A stretch of DNA of 64,000 bases from Hymenobacter algoricola (GTDB lineage: Bacteria; Bacteroidota; Bacteroidia; Cytophagales; Hymenobacteraceae). Positions 49,129-57,303 of this stretch are shown here, piece after piece. The position numbers were made by a program, and so were the translations under genes. The stretch spans positions 1-64,000 of the forward strand of contig NZ_BAABDH010000113.1 of the NCBI RefSeq assembly GCF_039539525.1. The letters run 5' to 3'. Below the pieces are notes generated by a model. That model ran no database searches. It was not told the origin of the DNA and was given only the letters and a program-made list of their open reading frames with translations. Within the stretch, counting starts at the first letter, position 1; every line of letters begins with the position of its first letter.

Positions 49129-49788
49129 TCAAGCCTCTTTTGAGAATGGCTTCTGCGCTACCAGCCGCACCAGCCGGTGCGTTTCTAGCGAAAAATCTGC
49201 CGGACCAATAGGTTCTTCGTAGCGAAGGATCTGAAAGCCGGCCGCGGCATAGTTGTCTTTCAGCTCCTCGCTGACAAAGCCAATGGCTTCGCCCGGCTTA
49301 TTACCGCGGCTTTGGTTGATGTCGGCGTGAAGATTCTCGAACACGAGTAGTCCGCCGGGCTTGAGGGCAGCGTGTACCTGCCCTACGTGCATACTCTCAT
49401 CCGCGTAGCAGAGCAGTAGCAGGTCCCATTGATTAATGCCCCAATCGAACGCATTCACGTCCTGCTCCACGGTGGTAAGACTGACTCCCAGTTGCCGGGC
49501 CTGTTGCTGAGCGAAAGCCAGGGCCTTGTCGGCAATGTCAATTCCCGTAACCCGCCACCCCTGTTGGGCCAGGTACAGCGCGTTGCGGCCCTCGCCCACG
49601 TTCACGTCCAGGGCCGTACCGGCGCGGCGGGTCTGCATCGTTTCCACGGGCAGCATATTGGGTGCCGCATTGAAGCGGGTGCGGCGCCAGATAGGGTCGA
49701 GCAGGTAGTGATTCCAGCGTGCCCGCTCCTGTTCTTGCCGCTGGGCGGGACTGACATCGTCAGGCAAAAGGAGAAGATTGGCACTCAC
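49129..49788 (-). CDS. Class I SAM-dependent methyltransferase
   Basis: The 219-residue protein has SAM motif I ALDVNVGEGRNALYLAQQGW and an acidic second strand (VTGIDIADKALAFA), then DWGINQWDLLLLCYA and LKPGGLLVFE. These are typical of small-molecule methyltransferases of the Methyltransf_25/11 type. There is no signal peptide. The substrate is unknown. It is divergent from the GbsR/MarR-type regulator gene; a weak TACCTTTA box lies at 49866-49859. Confidence 0.9.
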   Translation of the reverse strand: MSANLLLLPDDVSPAQRQEQERARWNHYLLDPIWRRTRFNAAPNMLPVETMQTRRAGTALDVNVGEGRNALYLAQQGWRVTGIDIADKALAFAQQQARQLGVSLTTVEQDVNAFDWGINQWDLLLLCYADESMHVGQVHAALKPGGLLVFENLHADINQSRGNKPGEAIGFVSEELKDNYAAAGFQILRYEEPIGPADFSLETHRLVRLVAQKPFSKEA

Positions 49789-49898
49789 TAGTCAACAGGT
49801 AACAGGAGCTGAGTGAAATGGCAGGAAACAGGGCCGGGAATAGGTCAGCAGTTTCGGCTAAAGGTATCCGAGGAAAGGGAAAACTGACCGGCAAAAAT

Positions 49899-49924
49899 AA
49901 ACTTTCATTTTTTATTGAAAGTTT
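49899..49924. promoter_or_regulatory. Operator-like palindrome upstream of GbsR/MarR gene
   Basis: AAACTTTCA and TGAAAGTTT are perfect inverted arms with an 8-bp spacer, 25 bp before the ATG at 49949. The same TTTCA-N8-TGAAAGTT pattern occurs at 50493-50513 before the next gene. Candidate self-binding site. Confidence 0.65.
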
Positions 49925-49948
49925 GAAATACTCTCCTACATTTGAGCC

Positions 49949-50470
49949 ATGCAACTCGACGAAGCCAAGCGCAGGTTCATTGAAGGCTGGGGCACCCTGG
50001 GCTCGGCCTGGGGCGTGAGCCGCACGATGGCGCAGGTGCACGCGCTGCTGCTGGTGTCGCCGGGGGCGCTGAGCACCGAGGATATCATGGACCAGCTCCA
50101 GATTTCGCGGGGCAACGTGAACCTGAACGTGCGCGCCCTGATGGACTGGGGCATCGTGCGCAAAGAGCTGCGGCCCGGGGAGCGGCGCGAGTTTTTTTCG
50201 GGTGAGAAGGACATTCATAAAGTAGCCACCCTCATTCTGCAGGAGCGGCGCAAGCGGGAGCTGCAGCCCATTATGCGCGTGCTGGGCGAAATCAGCCAGG
50301 TGGAACCCTCCGCTACCACCACGCCCGAGGAGGCGGCTGCCTTCAGCCACATGATTGGCAGCATCCAGAACTTCGCCGGCTTTGCCGACCGCGCCGCTTC
50401 CACCCTGATCAAGGCCGATGAGAACTGGTTTCTGAGCACTTTCATGAAGCTGATGCGCCCGGGACCGTAG
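49949..50470 (+). CDS. GbsR/MarR family transcriptional regulator
   Basis: The 173-residue protein carries a winged helix in its first 95 residues (GVSRTMAQVHALLLVSPGALSTEDIMDQLQISRGNVNLNVRALMDWGIVRKELRPGERREFF), typical of GbsR-type MarR proteins of Bacteroidota. A helical C-terminal part (dimerisation, perhaps sensing) follows. The palindromes before this gene and before the downstream TIGR01777 gene are identical in spacing, which implies autoregulation and control of that gene and the small membrane protein after it. Confidence 0.92.
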   Translation: MQLDEAKRRFIEGWGTLGSAWGVSRTMAQVHALLLVSPGALSTEDIMDQLQISRGNVNLNVRALMDWGIVRKELRPGERREFFSGEKDIHKVATLILQERRKRELQPIMRVLGEISQVEPSATTTPEEAAAFSHMIGSIQNFAGFADRAASTLIKADENWFLSTFMKLMRPGP

Positions 50471-50492
50471 ACGCTTTTTTTTGCCTTGTATA

Positions 50493-50513
50493 TTTCAATT
50501 ATTATTGAAAGTT
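50493..50513. promoter_or_regulatory. Operator-like palindrome upstream of TIGR01777 gene
   Basis: TTTCAATTATTATTGAAAG shares with 49899-49924 the TTTCA-N8-TGAAAG layout and the trailing GTT. It lies about 80 bp before the ATG at 50590. Likely second site of the GbsR/MarR-type regulator. Confidence 0.6.
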
Positions 50514-50589
50514 CTATATCCCCAAACTTTCGCTTTACGTCATGCCCGCTGCCTTTTCGCTCCTCCAACGATTTTCTGATTTTCTGATT

Positions 50590-51516
50590 ATGCACAGCCA
50601 CGCCAGTATTCCGCCCAAAATGGTCATTGCCGGGGGCAGCGGCTTTCTGGGCCAGCACCTGAGCCGCTACTTCCGGGCCCGGGGCTACCAGGTCGTCAGC
50701 CTGAGCCGCCGGCCCGCGGTTGGCCCCGACCACCGGCAGTGGGACGCCCGCACCCTAGGGCCCTGGGCGGCCGAGCTGGAAGGCGCCACCGTTCTGCTCA
50801 ACTTGGCCGGCCGCTCCGTCGACTGCCGCTACACGGAGGCCAACAAGGGCGAAATTCTGGCTAGCCGGGTCGACAGTACTCTTGTGCTGGGGCAGGCCGT
50901 GGCGCAATGCCAGAACCCGCCGGCAGTGTGGCTGAACTCGTCCACGGCCACCATCTACGCCGATACCCGCGGCGACGCCCGCGCCAACACCGAAGCGGCC
51001 GGCACAATCGGCAGGGGCTTTTCCGTGGGCGTGGCCACGGCCTGGGAAGCCGCTTTGCAAGCTGCTGCCACGCCCCGCACCCGTCGGGTGGCCCTGCGCA
51101 CCGCCATCGTGCTCGGGCCCGACGGCGGTGCCTTTCCGGTTCTCAAGCGGCTGGCTAAGCTGGGCCTGTGCAGCCCGCAGGGCCGCGGCGAGCAGTGGAT
51201 CAGCTGGCTGCACGTGGAGGACTTCTGCCGGGCGGTGGAGTTTCTGGCCGTCGAAACCCAGGATAGCGGGGCCTTCAACGTGTGCGCGCCCAATCCGCTG
51301 CCCAACCGGGAATTCAACGCCCTGCTGCACCAGCGGCTGCGACCCTGGCTGCGCCTGCCCCAACCCGAATGGCTGCTGCGGCTGGGCGCCTTGCTCCTGC
51401 GCACCGAAACCGAGTTGATCCTGAAAAGCCGCAAGGTGGTGCCGGCGCGCCTGCTCGCGCTGGGTTTCGGGTTTCGCTACCCCACCTGCGCCCAGGCTCT
51501 GGATGCGCTGATCTGA
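50590..51516 (+). CDS. TIGR01777 family epimerase (second copy)
   Basis: The 308-residue extended SDR has the nucleotide-binding loop VIAGGSGFLGQHLSRYF, LLNLAGRSVDCRYTEANK and NSSTATIYAD, where the usual Ser/Tyr motif appears as SSTATIYAD. The C-terminus ends LGFGFRYPTCAQAL. It is a diverged paralogue of the gene at 2343 (about the same length and same family). The start is ATG 50590; ATG 50542 adds 16 residues. It is regulated with a GbsR/MarR protein and a small membrane protein, so it may respond to an envelope or osmotic cue. Confidence 0.9.
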   Translation: MHSHASIPPKMVIAGGSGFLGQHLSRYFRARGYQVVSLSRRPAVGPDHRQWDARTLGPWAAELEGATVLLNLAGRSVDCRYTEANKGEILASRVDSTLVLGQAVAQCQNPPAVWLNSSTATIYADTRGDARANTEAAGTIGRGFSVGVATAWEAALQAAATPRTRRVALRTAIVLGPDGGAFPVLKRLAKLGLCSPQGRGEQWISWLHVEDFCRAVEFLAVETQDSGAFNVCAPNPLPNREFNALLHQRLRPWLRLPQPEWLLRLGALLLRTETELILKSRKVVPARLLALGFGFRYPTCAQALDALI

Positions 51517-51590
51517 GTTTTGTCCGGCTGCGCGGATGGAAGTCCGCGGGCTTTTTTTCCTTTTTTTTCCACTTTTCACCCCTTTCTGCC

Positions 51591-51971
51591 ATGAACTACT
51601 ATCTGCTGGTGTACGCCATTTACCTGCTCGTTTCGGTGCTGTTGACCGTGTGGGTGGCCCGCACGCTGTTTACCAACGGCCGCACCTTCCTCGTCGACAT
51701 CTTTCACGGCAACGAGCCGCTGGCCGACTCCGTGAATAAGCTGCTGCTCACCGGCTTCTACCTCGTCAACATCGGCTACGCCACGCTCAGCCTGCGCACC
51801 ACCGACGAAATTCACAGCTACCAGCAGGCGATGGAAACGCTCAGCATCAAGCTCGGCACCATCATCCTGACGCTGGGAGCCATGCACTTCTTCAACCTGT
51901 ACGTGTTCTACAAGCTGCGCACCCGCGCCAAGGCCGAAGCCCGCACTCTGGATTTTGTGCTCGATAAATAA
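51591..51971 (+). CDS. Small membrane protein, function unknown
   Basis: The 126-residue protein has three hydrophobic helices (about 2-24, 43-65, 82-104) and a charged C-terminus (RTRAKAEARTLDFVLDK). ATG 51591 gives a sensible membrane start; the long upstream open frame is inside the epimerase gene. It lies 74 bp after the TIGR01777 gene and is probably in the same transcript. Confidence 0.75.
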   Translation: MNYYLLVYAIYLLVSVLLTVWVARTLFTNGRTFLVDIFHGNEPLADSVNKLLLTGFYLVNIGYATLSLRTTDEIHSYQQAMETLSIKLGTIILTLGAMHFFNLYVFYKLRTRAKAEARTLDFVLDK

Positions 51972-52162
51972 ATAAATCTGGCCGCGGCCCGGCCGTCGGC
52001 GGACGGGTCCACGGGCTTAGGACGCAGAAACTTAGCCTGCTTCTGCCACTCTGTCTACTTTGAACTTTCCGGCCTGGGTCTTGTTGAACTCGCAATCTGC
52101 TACCTTGCGGCCCCGATGCTCGTAAGTAGCCGGATAACTCAACACACAAACCCCCTACTGTT

Positions 52163-52492
52163 ATGGGACACAAAGCCATCGAAATCACCGATGCTAATTT
52201 TGACCAGATCATCAACTCCGGTAAGCCCGTGCTCGTGGATTTCTGGGCCGAGTGGTGCGGCCCCTGCCGCATGGTGGGCCCGGTAGTCGAGGAGCTGGCC
52301 GGCGAATACGAAGGCCGCGTGGTTATCGGCAAAGTAGACGTCGACTCCAACCCGCAGACTTCCGCCAAGTTCGGCATCCGCAGCATTCCCACGCTGCTCG
52401 TATTCAAAGACGGCCAAGTAGTCGACAAGCAGGTAGGTGCCGTTCCCAAGCACGTACTGGCCCAGAAGCTCGACGCCCAGGTTACGGCTTAA
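52163..52492 (+). CDS. trxA: Thioredoxin
   Basis: The 109-residue protein is a classical thioredoxin with active site WCGPC in VDFWAEWCGPCRM and the cis-Pro in IRSIPTLLVFKDG. It reduces cytoplasmic disulfides. No signal peptide. It is a single gene ended by a hairpin at 52512-52545. A TACCTTGC box (52101) is a weak promoter candidate. Confidence 0.97.
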   Translation: MGHKAIEITDANFDQIINSGKPVLVDFWAEWCGPCRMVGPVVEELAGEYEGRVVIGKVDVDSNPQTSAKFGIRSIPTLLVFKDGQVVDKQVGAVPKHVLAQKLDAQVTA

Positions 52493-52511
52493 GCGAAGCC
52501 TCCAGGTCCGT

Positions 52512-52545
52512 AAAAAGCCCCGCTCCTAGCCGAGCGGGGCTTTTT
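52512..52545. terminator. Intrinsic terminator of trxA
   Basis: Arms 52512-52524 and 52533-52545 (AAAAAGCCCCGCT and AGCGGGGCTTTTT), loop CCTAGCCG. Symmetric A and T runs also serve the convergent gene at 52575. Confidence 0.88.
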
Positions 52546-52574
52546 GGTTGTAGCGGGCTGGTCGGCCCGGCGGC

Positions 52575-53534
52575 TTAGTAGGTATCGTCGGGGTTGCCGA
52601 TCCGGGCTTCTGAGGGGGGACTCTGAGTAGCTTTCACCCCGCCGAAAATCTTGAAATTGGGGGCAAACATGATAGGCAGCGTGTAGGTCATAGCCGTGGG
52701 CACGTTGTACTCCTTGCCCGGCCGGAAGGCCGGCAAAGAGCCCACGACCCGGCGGGCCTCGGTATCTACCTCCGCCGACACGCCCCGGATGACGCGCACC
52801 TGGCTTACCCGCCCGTCTTCGCCCACCGTGTACGACACGTAGACCTTGCCCGTAATATTCTTCCGGCGGGCCGCCTTGGGGTAGATGGTATTGCGCGCCA
52901 GATACTGCAACAGGGCCGCTTCGCCCCCCGGAAACTGCGCGGACTGTCGCCGGTGGGGCAAACCGTTGTGAGCCGTGCCATCCGCATTGAAGAAGGTCAC
53001 GCTCAGGCTCCGGCCCCGGTCGAAACGCTCGATGGCGCTGGTCTGGCCGGTATCGTAGTAGTAGCGCCAGTCGCCCTGCTGCTGCCCCGCCACATAATCA
53101 CCGCGGGAGCGTTTCTGCCCGTTGCGGTGCACGCTGAGCCAGCGGCCGGTGCGCTGGCCATCCCCATATTCCCCGCGCTGGCTCACGTGCCCGTCTTCGT
53201 ACCACGACACGTACACGCCGTCGGCCTCATCTTCGTGGTAATGCACCTGCCCGGCTTTGGCGCCGTTGGGATGAAACCAGGTCAGCGCACCGTTGCGCAC
53301 GGGCGGGTCGATGGAAGAAAGCGTACCTCGCAGCAGCAGCGTCCCGGCCAGCGAATACTCGCGCATGGCATACCCACTTTCCCCTTTCTTCCGATCTACC
53401 AGGCGGTAATGAGTGGCGCTATCGGGTACCGTGGCTTCATCCCGGGCATTGAGGTATACCGCGGGCATACTCTGACTCTGGACGGCGGGTATACTAAGCG
53501 AAAGCAGTAGAAGTGCGACGAGACAGGCTTTCAT
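52575..53534 (-). CDS. Exported TonB C-terminal protein with MORN-like repeats
   Basis: The 319-residue protein has a signal peptide (cut near QSQS), about four MORN-like repeats (WFHPNGAKAGQVHYHEDEADGVYVSWYEDGHV, then RNGQKRSRGDYVAGQQQGDWRYYYDTGQ), and a TonB C-terminal domain (YLARNTIYPKAARRKNITGKVYVSYTVGEDGRVSQVRVIRG). The layout is common in Bacteroidota proteins annotated energy transducer TonB. No N-terminal transmembrane helix for ExbB/D coupling is seen, so the role is probably envelope binding rather than energy transfer. Confidence 0.85.
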   Translation of the reverse strand: MKACLVALLLLSLSIPAVQSQSMPAVYLNARDEATVPDSATHYRLVDRKKGESGYAMREYSLAGTLLLRGTLSSIDPPVRNGALTWFHPNGAKAGQVHYHEDEADGVYVSWYEDGHVSQRGEYGDGQRTGRWLSVHRNGQKRSRGDYVAGQQQGDWRYYYDTGQTSAIERFDRGRSLSVTFFNADGTAHNGLPHRRQSAQFPGGEAALLQYLARNTIYPKAARRKNITGKVYVSYTVGEDGRVSQVRVIRGVSAEVDTEARRVVGSLPAFRPGKEYNVPTAMTYTLPIMFAPNFKIFGGVKATQSPPSEARIGNPDDTY

Positions 53535-53851
53535 AAGACGCTACGCAAGATATGATCGGCTCTAGGAAAGATACATACTTGCCTGCTGCCTGCCAAGCCA
53601 GAGCCATACTTTCTCCCTAAAAGTACCATATTCGATCAGTTGAGCATATTCCCTGAACCCGCTTTCCGTGCGCCGCCCGCAGCGACTGCAGCTGCCCGCA
53701 CCGGCTCGAGCAAGCTCTATACACCGCGCTGGCTCCCTCAACGGATGAGGGAGCCAGCGCCTGTTTTTCTGCTTAGGTGAGTGGGTAGTCAGCTACTCGG
53801 TCGGCGCATCGCGTGCTGGTGGCTTATGCCGCCAGTCAGGGCCCGCAGGAG
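53535..53851. other. Intergenic region with 15-bp hairpin
   Basis: This 317-bp gap lies between the start of the TonB/MORN gene and the end of the Lrp gene. A perfect hairpin (53726-53740 with 53746-53760, loop ACGGA) is followed on plus by T5, but no plus-strand gene precedes it. It may mark a short unannotated transcript or serve the Lrp gene. No other feature seen. Confidence 0.5.
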
Positions 53852-54316
53852 CTAAAGCAGCTGGACGGGACGGTTCAGGGCTTCTTCGAGCGAGATAAGC
53901 GTTTCGGTACGCTCAATGCCTTCAATGAGTTGCACGCGGTGGTAGAGCACGTCGCGCAGGTGCTGGGTGTCGCGGCACACCAGGCGGGCAAAGACCCCGT
54001 AGGCGCCGGTGGTGAAATGAATGCTGACCACTTCCGGGATTTCGCGCAGCTGTTCGGCTACACTGTTGTACACGGAGCTTTTGAGCAGGTAAATGCCCAG
54101 GAAAGCATTCACTCCGTAGCCCAGCTTCTGGTAATCCATCTTCAGGGTGGCACCCTTCACGATGCCCAGTTCTTCTAGCCGGGCCATGCGTACATGTACC
54201 GTTCCGCCGGAAACATGCACTTTTCGCGCTATTTCCGTGTACGGAATCTTGGCATCTTCTACCAAAAGGGCTAGGATTTTCCGATCGGTGTCATCAAGTT
54301 CGTAATTGCGAGCCAT
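53852..54316 (-). CDS. Lrp/AsnC family transcriptional regulator
   Basis: The 154-residue protein has an N-terminal helix-turn-helix (LDDTDRKILALLVEDAKIPYTEIARKVHVSGGTVHVRMARLEELGIV) and a C-terminal RAM/AsnC-type ligand domain (GIYLLKSSVYNSVAEQLREIPEVVSIHFTTGAYGVFARLVCRD). Such regulators sense amino acids. It stands alone, reading away from the non-coding RNA locus at 54468-54717. The target is unknown. Confidence 0.95.
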   Translation of the reverse strand: MARNYELDDTDRKILALLVEDAKIPYTEIARKVHVSGGTVHVRMARLEELGIVKGATLKMDYQKLGYGVNAFLGIYLLKSSVYNSVAEQLREIPEVVSIHFTTGAYGVFARLVCRDTQHLRDVLYHRVQLIEGIERTETLISLEEALNRPVQLL

Positions 54317-54467
54317 GTTTTAGTCTTTTGTTTGCCTATATTTCAATTAAAGGCGTATTAAATTAAAAGATTTGCAAATTTTTTCGTCATTGGCTGAAGA
54401 TATTTTATTACTACGGCACAAATATTACATTTGTCATAATCCGACGCAAGCGGCGAGGGATATACTT

Positions 54468-54582
54468 TGTAGGATGATGGAACTGGCAGACATACCCTCC
54501 TCTCTCGGGGGTGGTGACTCGGGAGAAACTGGTCCGGCGGCCGGCTAACTGCACCGTGGAGGTTCGAACCCTTCTTCTACAG
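54468..54582 (+). ncRNA. tRNA-like RNA with class II shape, CTC anticodon and 46-nt variable region
   Basis: The sequence folds as a complete tRNA. Acceptor TGTAGGA (54468-54474) pairs with TTCTACA (54575-54581). T8 is present. The D-arm ATG-GAACTGGCAGA-CAT is that of tRNA-Leu, with A14, G18 G19 and A21. The anticodon stem CCCTC/GGGGG carries loop CTCTCTC (T33, anticodon CTC at 54502-54504, unusual T37). T-arm GGAGG-TTCGAAC-CCTTC is followed by G73. The variable region (54512-54557) is 46 nt with a GGTG...CACC stem, far longer than usual class II arms. No CCA is encoded. It could be an inactive or repurposed tRNA. Confidence 0.6.
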
Positions 54583-54615
54583 CTTTGGGTGGATAATGTG
54601 AGGAGGGAAAAACGG

Positions 54616-54717
54616 GAACGTATCTGGGTGGGTACGTTCTTATTGCTGAGTGGCTGTATCTGGGTGGGTACAGCCCTTCTATAAGAGGCTGCATCTGGGT
54701 GGGTGCAGCCTTTTTTT
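54616..54717 (+). ncRNA. Three-hairpin RNA array with invariant loop TCTGGGTGGG
   Basis: Three hairpins (54616-54639, 54652-54675, 54687-54710) each have the identical 10-nt loop TCTGGGTGGG and a perfect 7-bp stem: GAACGTA, GGCTGTA and GGCTGCA with exact complements. The stems differ by compensatory changes, showing RNA-level selection. Spacing is 36 and 35 nt. The last hairpin runs into T7, forming a terminator. It follows the tRNA-like element by 33 nt, probably in one transcript. The loops hold six GGG tracts in all, so G-quadruplex pairing is possible. Not recognised as a known RNA family. Confidence 0.75.
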
Positions 54718-54875
54718 GTGCCTGCCCGACTGGTCCTGATAGTGTAAACTGAGCTGGCCACTGCTTTAATTTCGCGCAAAGAACGCCAATTTTGCCCATC
54801 TCTTTTAAGCTCAACCGTTAAATTCCCGGGGAGACACCTAGATGGGGCGGGGCAATTTAACGGCATAGTCTCGGC

Positions 54876-57077
54876 TTACTTGGCGGCCTGCACGGCCACC
54901 GGATTGCCTTGTTGCTGATACTGCCGCAGGCCCGCATCGAGAAAATTCACGAACTCCGTAACGGAAGGCTCATAGGCCAGGGGTGCCACCAGGGGTTGGT
55001 TCTGCCCCTCTTCCGGATTCAGCAGCACGTAGTAGGGCTGGGCATTCACGCCGTAGCGTGTCACCTGCAAATCGGCATTCTGCTTGCCTAGGGTGGTTTT
55101 CAGCTGCTGGTCCCGGGGCGAGGTATACCACTCGGCCTTGGGCAGCTCGGCCTTGTCATCCACGTACAGTGCCACCACCACAAATTTTTCGCGCAGCCGC
55201 TGTAGTACCTGCGGGTCGCTCCACACGGTGGCTTCCATCTTGCGGCAGTTCACGCAGGCGTGGCCCGTGAAGTCGATGAAGATGGGCTTGCGCTGCTGCC
55301 GGGCGCAGCGCTTGGCCTGCTCCAGGTCGAAGTAGCCCTGCAGTCCGTGGGGCAGCTCCAGAAAGTCGGCGTAGCGCGGCTCTTCGCACAGCGCGTTGCG
55401 CACGGGCAGCGGCCCGGCTTCGGCGCGGTTGAGGGAGAAGTCGTGGTTGCTCTGCGGGGGCAGGTAGCCGGCCAGCAGCGGCAGCGGGGCGCCGAACAGG
55501 CCGGGCACCAGATACACCATGAAGCCCAGCGCCAGCACGGCCATCATCAGCCGGCCCACGCTCAGGTGCCCCAGATCGGAGTCGTGGGAGAGGCGGTATT
55601 TGCCGAGCAGATACATGCCCAGCAGGCCGGAGAGCGTAATCCACAGCACGATGTACACGTCGCGGGGCAGCAGGTTCCAGTGGTAGGCCAGATCGGCCAT
55701 GCTCAGAAACTTGAGGGCCAGCATCAGCTCAATAAAGCCCAGCACCACCTTCACCGTGTTCAGCCAGCCGCCGGAGCGGGGCAGGCCTTTCAGCCAGGAA
55801 GGAAAAATGGCAAACAGCGTGAAGGGCAGCGCAAAAGCCAGGGAGAAGCCCAACATGCCCACGACCGGCATCAGGGTCTGGCCGCGGGCCGCCAGTCCGA
55901 GCACGGTAGCCACAATGGGTCCGGTGCAAGAAAACGACACCAGCACCAGCGTAAACGCCATAAAGAACACTCCCAGCCAGCCACCCTTATCGGCCTGCGC
56001 ATCGGCCTTGTTGACCAGCGCGTGCGGCAGCGTAATTTCGAACAGCCCCAGAAAAGACAGGCCGAAAACCACGAACACCACGAAGAAGATCAGGTTGGGC
56101 AGCCAGTGCGTGGCCATGAAGTTGGGGCCGTCTTCGCCCAGCAGCCGCGCCACGACCACGCCAATGATGGTGTAAATCAAAATAATGGACAGGCCATAGA
56201 CCAGCGCTTTGAGGATGCCCTGCCGCCGGCTGTCGGAGCTGCCGGTGAAGAAGGAAACCGTCATCGGGACCATGGGAAATACGCAGGGCGTAATCAGGGC
56301 GGCCAGGCCGGAGAGAAAAGCCAGGAAGCCGAAGCTCCACAGGCCGCCGCCCTCCGGCGCGGCGCCGGCCGCAGTAGCCACGGCTACGGACGGCGGCGCA
56401 GCCGCTACGGCAGACGGGGAGGCCGGAGCCGCGGGGCTGGCCGGCTGAACTGCGGCGGCTGTCACGGCGCTATCCGCCGGGGCAGCCGGAGCCGGCGCAA
56501 CGGCAACCGCTCCGGCTGGCGGAGCAATGGACTGCGCCGGGGCGGCCGGGGCGGCAACGGTACCCGTAGCTTGGGCCGGAGCCGCTACGGCGGTACCGGT
56601 CACGGTGAGCGGGCCGAAGCTCAGGGTTTCGGAGCCCGGCACGCAGCGGCCGTCCACGTCGGTGCAGGTCTGGTACTCGGCCTCGGCTTTGATGGTGAGC
56701 AAGCCGGGCTGCAGCACCCGGATGCGCTGGCGAATCTGGCCGGTTTTCTCGAAGTAGGTAATGTCGCCTTTGAAGACGTCGTCGTACTTTTTCCTGGTGC
56801 CCACGGACCTGGGCGGCCCCACCAGCTCGTAGGCGGGGCTTTTGGCAAAGGTCAGCGTGAACACCGTCGGCCCCAGGTCGGGGTCGAAGTCGGTGGCGTA
56901 CAGGTGCCAGTTGGTATCGATGCGGGCATTGACCAGCAGCTCGACTTCCTCCCCCGCTTTGGCCGTAGGCTTGCTGAGCTCGACGCTGAGCTTGGTGGGC
57001 GTGAGCACCTGCGCCCCGACGACCCCGTGCAGCAGCCAGAAGAGAACGAGCAAAAGAATTTTTCTAGGAGCCAGCAT
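54876..57077 (-). CDS. dsbD: DsbD-like thiol:disulfide interchange protein
   Basis: The 733-residue protein passes electrons from the cytoplasm to periplasmic thiols. It has a signal segment, an N-terminal DsbD-alpha-like domain with Cys pair in QTCTDVDGRC (about 138-144), an Ala/Pro-rich linker (about 170-245), a transmembrane core of eight helices with CVFPMVPMTVSFFTG and SCTGPIVATVLG, and a C-terminal thioredoxin-like domain with CVNC (about 611). ATG 57077 gives the signal start. Thioredoxin (52163) is its likely donor. Confidence 0.93.
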   Translation of the reverse strand: MLAPRKILLLVLFWLLHGVVGAQVLTPTKLSVELSKPTAKAGEEVELLVNARIDTNWHLYATDFDPDLGPTVFTLTFAKSPAYELVGPPRSVGTRKKYDDVFKGDITYFEKTGQIRQRIRVLQPGLLTIKAEAEYQTCTDVDGRCVPGSETLSFGPLTVTGTAVAAPAQATGTVAAPAAPAQSIAPPAGAVAVAPAPAAPADSAVTAAAVQPASPAAPASPSAVAAAPPSVAVATAAGAAPEGGGLWSFGFLAFLSGLAALITPCVFPMVPMTVSFFTGSSDSRRQGILKALVYGLSIILIYTIIGVVVARLLGEDGPNFMATHWLPNLIFFVVFVVFGLSFLGLFEITLPHALVNKADAQADKGGWLGVFFMAFTLVLVSFSCTGPIVATVLGLAARGQTLMPVVGMLGFSLAFALPFTLFAIFPSWLKGLPRSGGWLNTVKVVLGFIELMLALKFLSMADLAYHWNLLPRDVYIVLWITLSGLLGMYLLGKYRLSHDSDLGHLSVGRLMMAVLALGFMVYLVPGLFGAPLPLLAGYLPPQSNHDFSLNRAEAGPLPVRNALCEEPRYADFLELPHGLQGYFDLEQAKRCARQQRKPIFIDFTGHACVNCRKMEATVWSDPQVLQRLREKFVVVALYVDDKAELPKAEWYTSPRDQQLKTTLGKQNADLQVTRYGVNAQPYYVLLNPEEGQNQPLVAPLAYEPSVTEFVNFLDAGLRQYQQQGNPVAVQAAK

Positions 57078-57250
57078 ACAGCAGCAAAAAGTCAGGGGGA
57101 AAGTCAGCAAACAAACAAAGTACGGCAGGAAGTGTCACAAACTTCGTACGCAGCCGATTTCGGGGGCTCCGCCAGCCGGGTTTTGGGGTCGGGCGGGCTG
57201 TGCATCGGCCCTATTTCTGACTCAGCCGGAACTGCTTGGCCGAAATCCCG

Positions 57251-57258
57251 TACTTTTG
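57251..57258 (+). promoter_or_regulatory. Candidate -7 box of CNNM/CorC gene (TACTTTTG)
   Basis: Full TAnnTTTG match 45 bp before the ATG at 57304, in the 226-bp divergent gap with dsbD. Confidence 0.55.
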
Positions 57259-57303
57259 AGACACAAAGGAAGCTGTGCCGTCCGAGCCGAAGCTTCCGCA
57301 CCT

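Noticed and set aside
54468..54582. Plain annotation as tRNA-Glu(CTC)
   Set aside because: tRNA-Glu is class I with a short variable loop and a different D-arm; this one is class II with a Leu-type D-arm and a 46-nt variable region.
54616..54710. CRISPR array from the regular 35-36-nt spacing
   Set aside because: Only three units; the conserved part is a hairpin loop and the rest covaries as stems; no spacers and no cas genes.
54411..54866. A 151-codon minus-strand frame across the RNA locus, with repeated peptide units such as VPTQI
   Set aside because: The repeats are the three hairpins read backwards; stem changes are compensatory at RNA level, not codon-conservative, and there is no family match.
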